A stretch of DNA of 64,000 nt from Luteimonas sp. (GCA_024707405.1 JANPZU010000001.1:518877-582876), one strand, 5' to 3'. Counted from the first letter of the stretch, positions 50,077-61,720 are shown. The notes: generated by a model from the letters alone, not told the origin. Translations and numbers: made by a program.

Positions 50077-51975
50077 TCAACTGCCGGCTTCCGGCCCCCG
50101 CTCCAGCGCGCGCTTTACTTCGTCGAGCGCATTGGGATCATCGAGCGTCGACAGATCGCCGGGATCGCGATGCTCGGCCAGCGCCTGCAAGGAACGTCGC
50201 AACAACTTGCCCGACCGCGTCTTCGGCAAGGCATTGACCACGTACACCCGTGAGGGGCGCGCGACTGCACCCAACTGTTTCGTCACCGTTTGCAACATTT
50301 CGCTGGCGGCTTGCACTGGCTCCGTACCGGCCTGCCTGAGTGTGGCAAACACGACCGGCACCTGGCCCTTGATCTCGTCGTGTACGCCGATCACCGCTGC
50401 TTCGGCCACGCCCGGATGGCTGGACACCGACTCTTCGATCTCGCGCGTGCCCAGGCGATGCCCGGCGACGTTGATCACGTCGTCCGTGCGTCCAAGGATG
50501 AAGGTATAGCCCTCCTCGTCGCGCATCGCCCAATCCAATGAGCTGTACAGCTGTTCCTTGAAGTGGCCGAAGTAGCCGGACAGGAAACGCTCGTCGTTGT
50601 TCCACACCGTACTCAGGCAACCCGGCGGCAACGGCGGCTGGATCACCAGCACACCCTTCTCGTTCGGTTCGACGTCCTCGCCGGTGATCTCGTTGATCAG
50701 CCGCAGGTTGAACCCCGGCACCGGCAATCCCGGCGAACCGAACTTCACCGGCTTCATGTCCAGGCCCGGCATCAACGACAGCACCGGCCAGCCGGTCTCG
50801 GTCTGCCAGTAATTGTCGATCACGGTCTTGCCCAGGCCCTGCGTGATCCATTCGACGGTCGGTTCATCCAACGGCTCGCCGGCCAGGAACAGGTACTGCA
50901 GCTTCGACAGGTCGTATTTCTTCAGGTACTCGGGATCCTGCTTCTTCAGCACGCGCACCGCAGTCGGCGAGGAGAACATCGTGCGCACGCCGTAGCGTTC
51001 GCAGATGCGCCACCAGATGCCGGCGTCGGGATTCGTCGGCAAGCCTTCGTAGAGGATCGACGTGCCGCCCGCGATCAACGGGCCGTAGACGTTGTACGAA
51101 TGCCCCACCACCCAGCCGATGTCGGAGGTGGAGAACATCACCTGCCCCGGCCGGATGTCGTAGATCGACCACATCGAGAACGCCAGCGCCACCGCGTAGC
51201 CACCAACGTCGCGCTGCACGCCCTTTGGCTTCCCGGTCGTGCCCGAGGTGTAGAGGATGTAGCTGGGCTCGTTGGATTCGAGCCACGTCACCGGCACGTC
51301 CGCATCGAGGTATTTCTCGCGCAGCGGTGCATATTCGTAGTCGCGCCCGTCCTGCAGATCGAGCGAAGCCGCCAGCCCGCGATTGACCACCAGCACGGCC
51401 GCGGGCGGATGCTGCGAACGCGCCAGCGCATCGTCCACCAGCGGCTTGAACGGGATGACCTTGCCGCCGCGGATGCCGGCGTCTGCGCAGACGAGCAGTT
51501 TCGGCTGCGCATCGTCGATCCGCAGCGCCAGGTTGAGCGCTGCGAACCCGCCGAACACCACCGAGTGGATCGCGCCAATCCGCGCACACGCGAGCATGGC
51601 GAACACGGCATCCACCGTGTGCGGCATGTAGACCACCACACGGTCGCCCTTGCCGATGCCGAACGACTGCAGCACCGCGGCGAACGCATTCACTTCCCGA
51701 TGCAGTTCGCGATAGGTGAGCTCGCGGACGGTGTCGGTCTCGGTCTCGGTGGAGTAGCCGACCAGCGCGAGCTGGTCGCCGCGCGCTTCGAGGTGGCGGT
51801 CGATCGCGTTGTGGCAGAGGTTGGTCTCGCCGCCGACGAACCATTTGCGGAACGGCGGCCGGGAGTAGTCGAGTATTTCCTTTGGCGGCGTGTGCCAATG
51901 GATCGCCTTGGCCTGCTCGGCCCAGAACGCTTCGGGCGCCTCGATCGAACGCCGATGCCAGTCTTCGTAACGCAT
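50077..51975 (-). CDS. prpE: propionate--CoA ligase
   Basis: PrpE activates propionate to propionyl-CoA through a propionyl-adenylate. It is a 632-residue acyl-CoA synthetase. YILYTSGTTGKPKGV is the ATP loop. YWQTETGWP, RTDDVINVAGHRLGTREIEE and the C-terminal TRSGKLLRR (with the adenylation Lys) are conserved. The FRKWFVGGETNLCHNAIDRH start is typical of the acetate/propionate branch, and the locus favours propionate. The start follows GGGAGGG. It is not in the prpB strand unit but completes the pathway at the locus. Confidence 0.93.
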   Translation of the reverse strand: MRYEDWHRRSIEAPEAFWAEQAKAIHWHTPPKEILDYSRPPFRKWFVGGETNLCHNAIDRHLEARGDQLALVGYSTETETDTVRELTYRELHREVNAFAAVLQSFGIGKGDRVVVYMPHTVDAVFAMLACARIGAIHSVVFGGFAALNLALRIDDAQPKLLVCADAGIRGGKVIPFKPLVDDALARSQHPPAAVLVVNRGLAASLDLQDGRDYEYAPLREKYLDADVPVTWLESNEPSYILYTSGTTGKPKGVQRDVGGYAVALAFSMWSIYDIRPGQVMFSTSDIGWVVGHSYNVYGPLIAGGTSILYEGLPTNPDAGIWWRICERYGVRTMFSSPTAVRVLKKQDPEYLKKYDLSKLQYLFLAGEPLDEPTVEWITQGLGKTVIDNYWQTETGWPVLSLMPGLDMKPVKFGSPGLPVPGFNLRLINEITGEDVEPNEKGVLVIQPPLPPGCLSTVWNNDERFLSGYFGHFKEQLYSSLDWAMRDEEGYTFILGRTDDVINVAGHRLGTREIEESVSSHPGVAEAAVIGVHDEIKGQVPVVFATLRQAGTEPVQAASEMLQTVTKQLGAVARPSRVYVVNALPKTRSGKLLRRSLQALAEHRDPGDLSTLDDPNALDEVKRALERGPEAGS

Positions 51976-52064
51976 GCCTGCCCTCCCGGTCGGTACGGCG
52001 AAGGCTAGACCCGACCATGCCACGGGGCGTTTACGACCTTGGTCTTAAGCGACGCAACCTACGG

Positions 52065-52090
52065 AAAAGGCCGGGAAAACCCGGCCTTTT
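52065..52090. terminator. bidirectional terminator near mdh end
   Basis: An 11-bp perfect stem (AAAAGGCCGGG and CCCGGCCTTTT) with loop AAAA has U-rich ends on both strands. It lies 42 bases after the mdh stop on the minus strand and 89 bases upstream of the prpE start. Confidence 0.88.
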
Positions 52091-52132
52091 CGATACATTG
52101 ACCGAACCGGTCAACCCGGTTGATCCTGGCGA

Positions 52133-53119
52133 TCAACCCAGCAAATGCGCAACACCGCCGCGCTCTTCCTCCAGTTCTGCCAGCGTCTTGTCGATGGCTG
52201 CCTGGCTGAAGGCATCGACCGGCAGATCCTTCACCAGTGTGTATTCGCCGTTTTCGGTAGTCACCGCGAAGCCGAAGATCACGCCTTCCGGGATGCCGTA
52301 GCTGCCGTCCGACGGCACGCCCATCGTCACCCACTTTCCGTTGCTGCCCAGCACCCAGTCGCGCACGTGGTCGATGGCCGCGTTCGCCGCCGAAGCCGCC
52401 GACGACAGGCCACGCGCTTCGATGATCGCCGCACCGCGCTTGCCGACCTGCGGAATGAAAGTGTTGGCGTTCCAGTCGGCATCGCCGATCTTGTCCTTCA
52501 GCGACTGGCCGTTGACGGTGGCAAAGCGATAGTCCGGGTACATCGTCGGGCTGTGGTTGCCCCACACGATCAGGCTTTCGATGTCGCCGACCGGCACGCC
52601 CGCCTTGTTGGACAACTGGCTCAGCGCGCGGTTGTGGTCGAGGCGCAGCATGGCGGTGAAGTTCTTCGCCGGCAGATCCGGCGCCGACTTCATCGCGATG
52701 TAGGCATTGGTGTTGGCCGGATTGCCGACCACCAGCACCTTCACGTTGCGCGAGGCGACCTTGTTGAGCGCCGCGCCCTGCGCGGTGAAGATCTTGGCGT
52801 TCTCGAGCAGCAAGTCCTTGCGCTCCATGCCGGGGCCGCGCGGGCGGGCGCCGACCAGCAGGGCAACGTCGGCATCCTTGAACGCGACTTCCGGATCATC
52901 GGTACCGACCACGCCGGCCAGCAGCGGGAACGCGCAATCCTCGAGTTCCATGATCACGCCCCTGAGCGCGGCCTGCGCCTTGTCGAGCGGCAGCTCCAGC
53001 AACTGCAGGATCACCGGCTGATCCTTGCCGAGCATTTCGCCGGAGGCGATGCGGAACAGGAGTGCATAACCGATCTGGCCGGCGGCGCCGGTGACTGCAA
53101 CGCGAACAGGAGCTTTCAT
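52133..53119 (-). CDS. mdh: malate dehydrogenase
   Basis: Mdh interconverts malate and oxaloacetate with NAD; oxaloacetate is a substrate of both the citric acid and methylcitrate cycles. The 328 residues match the proteobacterial type similar to the cytosolic form. [22 protein letters not shown] is the NAD fold, [28 protein letters not shown] and [20 protein letters not shown] carry substrate arginines, and [13 protein letters not shown] holds the catalytic His. It has its own terminator. Being 160 bases from prpE, it is probably a separate transcript. Confidence 0.97.
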   Translation of the reverse strand: MKAPVRVAVTGAAGQIGYALLFRIASGEMLGKDQPVILQLLELPLDKAQAALRGVIMELEDCAFPLLAGVVGTDDPEVAFKDADVALLVGARPRGPGMERKDLLLENAKIFTAQGAALNKVASRNVKVLVVGNPANTNAYIAMKSAPDLPAKNFTAMLRLDHNRALSQLSNKAGVPVGDIESLIVWGNHSPTMYPDYRFATVNGQSLKDKIGDADWNANTFIPQVGKRGAAIIEARGLSSAASAANAAIDHVRDWVLGSNGKWVTMGVPSDGSYGIPEGVIFGFAVTTENGEYTLVKDLPVDAFSQAAIDKTLAELEEERGGVAHLLG

Positions 53120-53164
53120 CGATCTTTCCTCAGTGTCGTGTGGGGTGCGGGCGCGAGCGCGAGC

Positions 53165-53527
53165 CTAGTAGACCCGGTAGCCCAATGGAACGAGTCTTTG
53201 GTTCAATGCGGCGGTGTCGTAGCCGCGGATGATGTCCTGGCCGATGACGGTCACTGGCACGCCGCGCGCGCCGATCGCCTGCATGGCGCGGTCGCCTTCG
53301 GGCGTGTCGATGTCGAGGACGCGGTATCGCACGTCGGCGCGTTCGAAATCCTGCTGCTGCTTGCGGCAGTAGCCACACCACTCCGCCGCGAGCATCACGA
53401 TGCGATCGTCGCCGGTCAGGTTGCGGGGATCGTCAGCGTGGAGGGGAGCCTCGGCGGCGCCACGGAAATGCAGGAAAGCCCCGGCAAGGCCGACCAGCAA
53501 CAACAAGCCGAGGATCCGTCCGCTCAC
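53165..53527 (-). CDS. glutaredoxin-like protein with membrane anchor
   Basis: This 120-residue protein starts at a GTG that overlaps the aminotransferase stop (GTGA). Residues 1-20 (VSGRILGLLLLVGLAGAFLHF) are a hydrophobic anchor or signal. The glutaredoxin fold follows, with the redox site AAEWCGYCRKQ near residue 53, cis-Pro in VPVTVIGQDIIRGYD and the usual helical end. It should act in the periplasm as a thiol redox protein. Translational coupling to the aminotransferase gives no functional hint. Confidence 0.85.
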   Translation of the reverse strand: MSGRILGLLLLVGLAGAFLHFRGAAEAPLHADDPRNLTGDDRIVMLAAEWCGYCRKQQQDFERADVRYRVLDIDTPEGDRAMQAIGARGVPVTVIGQDIIRGYDTAALNQRLVPLGYRVY

Positions 53528-54738
53528 GATCCGGACACCAGCTCGGCGAAGAATTCGCGGATGCGCTCCATTCCCGGCGCCAGTTGCGCCTCCGAGCAGG
53601 TATAGCTGATGCGCAGTGCACGCGGCTCGCCGAATGCCGAGCCCGGCACGCAGGCCACGCCCTTGGCTTCCAGCAATGCGTTGCACAGATCGACGTCGTT
53701 GCCGATGGCCGCACCCGTCGGGCCGTGCACCTTGCCGAACGCGATGCTGACATCCGGAAACACGTAGAACGCGCCTTGCGGCTTCGGGCACACGATGCCC
53801 GGGATCCGCGCGAGCACCGCGAGCACCTGGTCGCGGCGCGACTGGAATTCGGCGTTCTTCAGGTTCGGCACGTCCTGCGGGCCCGTCAAAGCGGCCACGG
53901 CAGCGGCCGTCACCACTTCCGGCACATTGGTGATGTGGTTGGAGTTCAGCGTGGCCAAGGCCTTGGCCACTTCTTCCGGCCCGGCCATGAAACCCACGCG
54001 CCAGCCAGGCATGCCATAGGTCTTGGACAGCGAGTCGACGAAGATCACCCGGTCGTGCAATTCCGGCCGTGCATGCAGGAAGTTGTGATAGCCGACGCCG
54101 TCGAACACCATGCGGTTGTAGATGTCGTCGGTGATGACCCAGGTATCGGGATGCTTGGCGATGACCTCGGCCAGCGCGGCGATCTCGTCCTTCGAGTACA
54201 CCATCCCCGTCGGGTTGGACGGATTGTTGAACAGGAACACCTTCGGCTTGCCGGCCAGCGCGGCATCGAGCTGCGACGGCGTGAGCTTGTAATCCTGTTC
54301 CGGCGGACACGGCAGCAAACGGATGTCGGCATTGAGGATCTCGCCGATGTCGACGTAGCTTGTCCAGTACGGCGTGGCGAACGCGAAGCCGTCACCCTCG
54401 TCGAGCAGGGCTTCGCACAGGTTGTAGATGATGTGCTTGGCACCGATGCCGGTGGCGCAGTTGGCGCGGCCGTAACCGTCGAGGCCGATATCACGCAGGT
54501 GCGCCAGGAAAGCATCGAGCAGCGCATCGGCGCCGCGGTTGCTGCCGTACTGGCCGGAATCGGCATCCAGCGCCGCCCGCGCGGCCTCGTAGACGTGCGC
54601 GCCGGGCAGGAAGTTCGGCACGCCGATCGAAAAACTGATGATGTCGCGGCCCTGCGCCTTCAACTGCTTCGCCTTCTCGGCGACGAGCATGATCGCACTG
54701 GGCTTGGCGCGGCCCATGCGGCGGGCGAGCTGGGGCAT
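53524..54738 (-). CDS. PLP-dependent aspartate aminotransferase family protein
   Basis: This is a 404-residue class I aminotransferase of the bacterial AspC/AATase I-gamma type. FSIGVPNFLPGAHVYEAA is the substrate entry loop. NNPSNPTGMVYSKDE and ITDDIYNRMVFDG bind PLP, and SLSKTYGMPGWRVGFM holds the PLP Lys. RISYTCSEAQL near the C terminus carries the substrate Arg. Aspartate is the likely donor, although aromatic or prephenate substrates are possible in this group. The start at 54738 follows GAGAGGT. Confidence 0.93.
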   Translation of the reverse strand: MPQLARRMGRAKPSAIMLVAEKAKQLKAQGRDIISFSIGVPNFLPGAHVYEAARAALDADSGQYGSNRGADALLDAFLAHLRDIGLDGYGRANCATGIGAKHIIYNLCEALLDEGDGFAFATPYWTSYVDIGEILNADIRLLPCPPEQDYKLTPSQLDAALAGKPKVFLFNNPSNPTGMVYSKDEIAALAEVIAKHPDTWVITDDIYNRMVFDGVGYHNFLHARPELHDRVIFVDSLSKTYGMPGWRVGFMAGPEEVAKALATLNSNHITNVPEVVTAAAVAALTGPQDVPNLKNAEFQSRRDQVLAVLARIPGIVCPKPQGAFYVFPDVSIAFGKVHGPTGAAIGNDVDLCNALLEAKGVACVPGSAFGEPRALRISYTCSEAQLAPGMERIREFFAELVSGS

Positions 54739-54853
54739 TACTGAACCTCTCGGCGGGACTGCGCTTGGCCACCGGCGGCGGCCAGGAAACCGCGGAATTT
54801 TACCATGCTGCCTGCGCGGGGCCGGGTGGCGGCCCCGCGGGCGGCGGCGTGGC

Positions 54854-55348
54854 TCAAGCCGCGAGGATGCGGTTCCACTCCGCGACTTGATCGGCCTTCG
54901 CCGCCAGCGCCGCCTCCGCGTCGCCTTCGATCCGGACGGACTTGATGGCATCGCCCTGCTTCACCGCGTCCACCACGTCCAGGCCTTCGACCACCTTGCC
55001 GAACACGGTGTGCTTGCCGTCCAGCCAGTCGGTCTTGATGTGGGTGATGAAGAACTGGCTGCCGTTGGTGTTCGGGCCGGCGTTGGCCATCGACAACACG
55101 CCGCGGTCATGCTTGACGCCGTTGTTGGTCTCGTCCTCGAACCGGTAGCCCGGGCCGCCGCGGCCGGAGCCTTCCGGGCAGCCGCCCTGGATCATGAAAT
55201 CGGCGATCACGCGATGGAAGCTCAGGCCATCGTAGAAGCCGCGCTTGGCCAGGTTGACGAAATTGGCCACCGTCAGCGGGGCTTTGTCGGCGAACAACTC
55301 GACCTTGATGGCGCCGCGGTCGGTGTCGAAGGTGGCGAAAAGGCTCAT
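54854..55348 (-). CDS. ppiB: peptidyl-prolyl cis-trans isomerase, cyclophilin B type
   Basis: PpiB speeds proline isomerisation in folding proteins. At 164 residues and without a signal peptide it is the cytosolic form. [31 protein letters not shown] carries the active Arg, Phe and Gln. [32 protein letters not shown] is the rest of the substrate groove. It is divergent from typA with 126 bases between, and separate from the aminotransferase gene. A GC-rich hairpin (54816-54838) follows but lacks a T-run. Confidence 0.95.
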   Translation of the reverse strand: MSLFATFDTDRGAIKVELFADKAPLTVANFVNLAKRGFYDGLSFHRVIADFMIQGGCPEGSGRGGPGYRFEDETNNGVKHDRGVLSMANAGPNTNGSQFFITHIKTDWLDGKHTVFGKVVEGLDVVDAVKQGDAIKSVRIEGDAEAALAAKADQVAEWNRILAA

Positions 55349-55474
55349 TTATTCAGCTCCAGATGCCCGGATGGGCGTGTCAGCCGGATATAATAGCTGG
55401 CTTCCCGTTTCCAACCCTCGCGCCCTGCCGCCTCGTAGACGGTATCCGGGTGCGATTTGCCGATCCCAGAAACC

Positions 55475-57304
<1,830 letters not shown>

Positions 57305-57320
57305 TCGCTTGCACGCCGGC

Positions 57321-57779
57321 ATGGTTTCGGCAGCACCGGCCGATGATGGCGCGCGAAGCATCCGCGCCATCGCCTTGTTCGAAACGGCAAAGGGCGTGCT
57401 CGCCCTGCTCGCGGCCATCGGGCTTGCCGCGATCGGCCCGGTCGCACTCAAGCACGCCATCGAGCGTGCGCTGTCGGCGCTCCATCTGATCGACGCATCG
57501 GGCGGTCGCGCATCGCCACTGGATCGGATCACGCCCGAAACGGTCGACATCGCCATCGCGGTGATCGTGCTTTACGGCGTGATGCGCCTGATCGAAGGCT
57601 GGGGTTTGTGGCGCCACCGCATCTGGGCATCCTGGCTGGGCTGCATCGGTGCGGCGGCCTACTTGCCGTTCGAGGTCTACGCCCTGTGGCGCCATCCGGA
57701 CTGGCTGACCTGGGGCGTGCTGTTGGTCAACCTGCTCATCGTGGTGGTGCTGGCGCGCGACATCGTGCGGCGTCGTTGA
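57321..57779 (+). CDS. DUF2127 family membrane protein
   Basis: This is a 152-residue integral membrane protein with four hydrophobic segments (about residues 22-43, 80-96, 105-128 and 135-148). The conserved start RSIRAIALFETAKGVLALLAAIG and the WGLWRHRIWASWLG loop are those of the DUF2127 family, whose function is unknown. The start at 57321 was chosen, with no strong ribosome binding site. It lies 16 bases after typA and is probably co-transcribed. It ends before two GTAG-headed repeats. Confidence 0.86.
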   Translation: MVSAAPADDGARSIRAIALFETAKGVLALLAAIGLAAIGPVALKHAIERALSALHLIDASGGRASPLDRITPETVDIAIAVIVLYGVMRLIEGWGLWRHRIWASWLGCIGAAAYLPFEVYALWRHPDWLTWGVLLVNLLIVVVLARDIVRRR

Positions 57780-57816
57780 GCGCCGTCGCAATCTTCGTTC
57801 GCTGCCACTAGACCCC

Positions 57817-57838
57817 GTAGAGCGGAGCTTGCTCCGCT
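57817..57838 (+). repeat. GTAG-headed REP-like palindrome
   Basis: GTAG leads into AGCGGAGC, TT, GCTCCGCT, a perfect 8-bp hairpin, in the gap between DUF2127 and aroF. It shares only the head and layout with the GGCGGGCC copies, so it is probably a different subfamily. Confidence 0.72.
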
Positions 57839-57887
57839 GCATCTCCGGCAAACCACGTACGTCCGTTTCCCGAAGCCAGCACCCGCA

Positions 57888-57908
57888 GCCGGGCAGGCCC
57901 GGCCCTAC
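57888..57908 (-). repeat. GTAG-headed REP-like palindrome overlapping the aroF stop
   Basis: On the minus strand GTAG is followed by a GCCGGGCC-type hairpin with loop TG. The TAG of the head is the stop codon of the DAHP synthase gene (57905-57907). Together with 57817-57838 it forms an inverted pair. Confidence 0.7.
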
Positions 57909-59305
57909 GTATTCCCGAGAGAGGCCGGAACCAGCTGCGACTGCTTGCGCACGATCGCCATCGCGATCTCGAGCGACTGTTCGTAGTTGAGCCGCGGGTC
58001 GACTGTCGAACGATAGGCGCGATCGAGGTCGGCATCGGTAAGGTCGCGCGCACCGCCGGTGCATTCGGTGACGTCCTCGCCGGTGAGCTCGAGGTGCACG
58101 CCGCCCAAGCGCGTGCCTGCAGCCGCATGGATGTCGAACGACTGCTCGATCTCGCTGCGGATGTTGTCGAAGCGCCGGGTCTTGTAGCCGTTGCTGGTGG
58201 ATTCGGTGTTGCCATGCATCGCGTCGCAGATCCACAGCACGCGACGCCCTTCGCGTTTCACCACCTCGAGCAGCGCCGGCAACTTGTCGGCAACCTGTGC
58301 CGCGCCCATGCGATGGATCAACCCGAGTCGGCCGGGCTCGTCGTCAGGATTGAGCACGTCGATCAATTTCATCAACTGATCCGGCGTGACCGACGGCCCC
58401 ACCTTCACTGCGATCGGGTTGCGGATCCCGCGAAAGTATTCGGTGTGCGCGCCATCAAGCGCGGCGGTACGCATGCCCACCCACGGGAAGTGCGTGCTGA
58501 GGTTGAACCAGCCCCACTGCCGCGGCACCTGACGCGTCTGCGCCTCTTCGTACGGCAACAGCAAGGCTTCGTGCGAGGTGTAGAAATCGACGCGCTTGAG
58601 GTCGTGGATCTGCGAACCGACCAGCGTTTCCATGAAGCGCACGGCATCGCCGAGCCCGGACACCATCTTCTGGTATTCCTCGGCCAGCGGCGAATCCTTG
58701 ACCCAACCCAGGCCCCAGTATTCGGGATGGTGCAGGTCGGCGAAGCCTCCGTCGATCAGCGAACGCACGAAGTTCATCGTCATCGCCGAACGCGCATGCG
58801 CCTTCACCATCCGGCGCGGATCTGGCACGCGCGCTTCGGCAGTGAATTCGGGACGGTTGACGATGTCGCCGCGGTAACTGGGCAAGGTCACGTCGCCGCG
58901 CGTTTCGGTATCGGTCGAACGCGGCTTTGCGTACTGGCCTGCGAAACGACCGACGCGGATCACCGGTATGCGCAGGCCGTGCACCAACACAAGGCTCATC
59001 TGCAGCAGTACCTTGAGCCGGTTGGAGATCACATCGGACGAACAATCGGCGAAGTTCTCGGCGCAGTCGCCACCTTGCAGCAAAAACCGCTTGCCATCCT
59101 GCGCTTCGGCGATCTGCTGCTTGAGGGCAAGGATCTCCCACGACGTCACCAGCGGCGGCAGCGCACGCAACTCGTCCTGCACGCCAGCCAGTGCCTCGGC
59201 GTCCGGATAGGTCGGCATTTGCAGCGCTGGTCGCGCACGCCAACTGTCCGGCGTCCAATCGGTAGGCAGGTTCACGGCTCTCAGGTTGCGGTCGGGCTGG
59301 TTCAT
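57905..59305 (-). CDS. class II 3-deoxy-7-phosphoheptulonate synthase
   Basis: This is DAHP synthase of the plant-like class II, the first step of the shikimate pathway (phosphoenolpyruvate plus erythrose 4-phosphate). It has 466 residues. RFLLQGGDCAENFADCSSD carries the metal Cys. RVGRFAGQYAKPRS, GVHLELTGEDVTECTGG and DAMHGNTESTSNGYKTR are conserved. The start at 59305 (MNQPDRN) was chosen over an upstream in-frame extension. It stops inside a REP-like repeat, which means the end of the reading frame was set by the repeat. Confidence 0.96.
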   Translation of the reverse strand: MNQPDRNLRAVNLPTDWTPDSWRARPALQMPTYPDAEALAGVQDELRALPPLVTSWEILALKQQIAEAQDGKRFLLQGGDCAENFADCSSDVISNRLKVLLQMSLVLVHGLRIPVIRVGRFAGQYAKPRSTDTETRGDVTLPSYRGDIVNRPEFTAEARVPDPRRMVKAHARSAMTMNFVRSLIDGGFADLHHPEYWGLGWVKDSPLAEEYQKMVSGLGDAVRFMETLVGSQIHDLKRVDFYTSHEALLLPYEEAQTRQVPRQWGWFNLSTHFPWVGMRTAALDGAHTEYFRGIRNPIAVKVGPSVTPDQLMKLIDVLNPDDEPGRLGLIHRMGAAQVADKLPALLEVVKREGRRVLWICDAMHGNTESTSNGYKTRRFDNIRSEIEQSFDIHAAAGTRLGGVHLELTGEDVTECTGGARDLTDADLDRAYRSTVDPRLNYEQSLEIAMAIVRKQSQLVPASLGNT

Positions 59306-59378
59306 CGCGGCATCACTTCGATATCGGCGGCATGATGACAGGTTGCTGCGCCGCGTCAATTTCGGATGCAACGATCCT

Positions 59379-59876
59379 TCAGCGGCGGCGGAACCCGGCA
59401 AACAGCGCCCACGCCCCAATCAACACGAACCAGACCAGGCTCCAGGCCGGCATCGACAGCCCCAGGAACGTCCAGTCGATCGTGCCGCAATCCCCGGTGC
59501 CGGTCAGCACTTTGTGGATCAGGGTCTGGGTGTCGAGGGTTTCACGGAGGAACGCGAATGGCGCGCCACAGGACGGGATGGGCGGCGGATTGAGCTGGAT
59601 CCAGACATGGCGCCCCGCGATGCCCATGCCCACCGCGGCGGCGATGAAGCCCAGTACGCCCCACACGCGACGACCATCCACTCGCCTCGGCGCGAAAATG
59701 CCGCCGAGCAGCAACACGATGCCCAGTGCTGCAAACGCGATGCGCTGGAAGATGCAAAGCGGACACGGATCGAGCCCCCATTGCAGTTGCGAATAGATGG
59801 CGAAACCGATCAGTGCGAAACAGGCAACGGCACCCGCAATGAACTGGGCACGGAACGACCAACGCAAGGGATTCAT
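59379..59876 (-). CDS. dsbB: disulfide bond formation protein B
   Basis: DsbB reoxidises DsbA in the periplasm and passes electrons to quinone. At 165 residues with four membrane helices it fits the family. The first Cys pair is DPCPLCIFQR (CPLC, near residue 38). The second pair is the SCGAPF and TGDCGTID cysteines in the second periplasmic loop. The start at 59876 follows AAGGG. It lies 57 bases from the rplQ terminator. Confidence 0.95.
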   Translation of the reverse strand: MNPLRWSFRAQFIAGAVACFALIGFAIYSQLQWGLDPCPLCIFQRIAFAALGIVLLLGGIFAPRRVDGRRVWGVLGFIAAAVGMGIAGRHVWIQLNPPPIPSCGAPFAFLRETLDTQTLIHKVLTGTGDCGTIDWTFLGLSMPAWSLVWFVLIGAWALFAGFRRR

Positions 59877-59933
59877 GGGATGCCGTCGAGGTATTCGGTG
59901 TTTGCCGATTATCCAGCCTTGGCCCGGAAAACA

Positions 59934-59959
59934 GAAACCCCGGCATGTGCCGGGGTTTC
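59934..59959 (-). terminator. terminator after rplQ
   Basis: A 12-bp perfect stem (GAAACCCCGGCA and TGCCGGGGTTTC) has only a 2-base loop, and is followed on the minus strand by TGTTTTCC. It ends the alpha ribosomal operon 42 bases after rplQ. Confidence 0.88.
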
Positions 59960-60001
59960 ATCGTCGCTGCCATCATGGGACGGCAGGATGCCTCGCTGGG
60001 A

Positions 60002-60376
60002 TTACTCGGCCGAAGCCTGCGGGCGATCGACGAGCTCGACGTACGCCATCGGCGCGTTGTCGCCGTTGCGGAAGCCGCACTTGAGGATGCGCAGGTAGCC
60101 ACCCGGGCGCGCCTGGTAACGCGGGCCCAGCGTGGTGAACAGCGTGCCCACGGCTTCCTTGTCGCGCAGGCGCGAGAAGGCGAGGCGGCGGTTGGCGACG
60201 CTGTCGACCTTGGCGAGCGTGATCAGCGGCTCGGCGACGCGGCGGAGTTCCTTCGCCTTGGGCAGCGTGGTCTTGATCAGCTCGTGCTTGATCAGCGACG
60301 CAGCCATGTTGGTGAACATCGCTTGGCGATGCGAGCTGGTGCGGTTGAATTTGCGGCCGGCTTTCTGGTGGCGCAT
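60002..60376 (-). CDS. rplQ: 50S ribosomal protein L17
   Basis: This 124-residue L17 starts [20 protein letters not shown], the family hallmark. It lies at the end of the alpha operon. The gap to rpoA (185 bases) is larger than usual and holds hairpins, so rplQ may be expressed at its own level. A terminator follows. Confidence 0.98.
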   Translation of the reverse strand: MRHQKAGRKFNRTSSHRQAMFTNMAASLIKHELIKTTLPKAKELRRVAEPLITLAKVDSVANRRLAFSRLRDKEAVGTLFTTLGPRYQARPGGYLRILKCGFRNGDNAPMAYVELVDRPQASAE

Positions 60377-60517
60377 GGTCTTGGTTCCTGATGTTGAATG
60401 CTGAAACGACTGGACTTCGCTGTATCGCCATCCTGGCGTGAAAGTGGACTGCGGGTGGCCCTGACCGATCATCCTTGACCGGGAAGCCGCGGGCCTTCAG
60501 GCCCGTCGGCTGGAACT

Positions 60518-60537
60518 CCCGTGGCCGTGGCCACGGG
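60518..60537. other. hairpin between rpoA and rplQ
   Basis: CCCGTGGCC and GGCCACGGG around GT form a 9-bp stem in the rpoA-rplQ gap. A second short hairpin (CGGGCCTTCAGGCCCG) lies at 60490-60505. Possible RNA processing or mRNA-stabilising elements; no T-run follows. Confidence 0.5.
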
Positions 60538-60561
60538 CTTGGTGCTGTCGACGGCTTTGGA

Positions 60562-61560
60562 TCAGCCCATCATGCCGTGGCTGGAAACACCGGCCGGCGG
60601 CCAGTTCTCGAGCTTCATGCCGAGGGAAAGGCCACGCTGGGCGAGGACTTCCTTGATCTCGGTGAGCGACTTCTTGCCGAGGTTGGGGGTCTTGAGCAGC
60701 TCGACTTCGGTCTTCTGGATCAGGTCGCCGATGTAGTAGATGCTCTCGGCCTTGAGGCAGTTGGCCGAACGCACGGTCAGCTCGAGGTCGTCGATCGGAC
60801 GCAGCAGGATCGGGTCGACGCCAGGCGCCTGCGACTTCTGTGCACCGCGGTCGCGGTGGGTGAAGTCGCCGAACACCGAGAGCTGGTCGGTGAGGATGTC
60901 GGCGGCGGTGCGCACGGCTTCCTCGGCATCGATCGTGCCGTTGGTCTCGATGTCGATGACCAGCTTGTCCAGGTCGGTACGCTGTTCGACGCGGGCGGCT
61001 TCGACTTCATAAGCCACGCGGCGAACCGGCGAGAACGAAGCGTCGAGCACCAGGCGACCGATCGCGCGGGTTTCCTCGTCCGGACGACGGCGGGCGGCAG
61101 CCGGCTGGTAGCCGAAGCCGCGCTCGATCTTCAGCCGGATGTTGAGCGCGGTGTCCTTGGTCAGGTGCGCGATCACATGTTCCGGGTTGAGGATTTCGAC
61201 GTTGTGGTCGGTCTTGATGTCGGCAGCGGTGACGACACCCGGGCCGGACTTCGACAGCGACAGCGTGGTGCTGTCGCCGGTGCCCATGCGGATCGCCACG
61301 TCCTTGAGGTTGAGCAGGACTTCGAGCACGTCCTCCTGCAGGCCTTCGATGGTGCTGTACTCGTGGAGCACGCCGTCGATCTCGACCTCGGTGATCGCGT
61401 AGCCCGGGATCGAGGACAGCAGCACGCGGCGCAGCGCGTTGCCCAAGGTGTGGCCATAGCCGCGCTCGAGCGGCTCGATGACGACCTTGGCACGGTTGCC
61501 GGCGATGCGTTCGATCTGGGGGCCGCGGGGACGCAGGACTTGGTTGGCGGTAACGGTCAT
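60562..61560 (-). CDS. rpoA: DNA-directed RNA polymerase subunit alpha
   Basis: This 332-residue alpha subunit has the N domain for assembly ([36 protein letters not shown]) and the C domain for UP elements and activators ([43 protein letters not shown]). The start follows AGGAGA. The unusual part is the spacing: 160 bases to rpsD and 185 to rplQ, both without genes. Confidence 0.99.
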   Translation of the reverse strand: MTVTANQVLRPRGPQIERIAGNRAKVVIEPLERGYGHTLGNALRRVLLSSIPGYAITEVEIDGVLHEYSTIEGLQEDVLEVLLNLKDVAIRMGTGDSTTLSLSKSGPGVVTAADIKTDHNVEILNPEHVIAHLTKDTALNIRLKIERGFGYQPAAARRRPDEETRAIGRLVLDASFSPVRRVAYEVEAARVEQRTDLDKLVIDIETNGTIDAEEAVRTAADILTDQLSVFGDFTHRDRGAQKSQAPGVDPILLRPIDDLELTVRSANCLKAESIYYIGDLIQKTEVELLKTPNLGKKSLTEIKEVLAQRGLSLGMKLENWPPAGVSSHGMMG

Positions 61561-61720
61561 TGAGTTAACTTCTCCTGCTGTTCCACCGCGCCCGTCGACG
61601 CGGCGGCTCTAAGCGCTTGGAGCCCCTTGTTGCCAAGGGGGTGGCCCGTGCGTCGCCGCAGGGCCGGATGGTGGGGGTGTCCTGAGTTGGAGCTGGAAAC
61701 CTGGTTGCCGCCCGGAACGC

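Noticed and set aside
54816..54838. GC-rich hairpin between the aminotransferase and ppiB genes
   Set aside because: An 8-bp stem without a following T-run; likely chance in a GC-rich gap.
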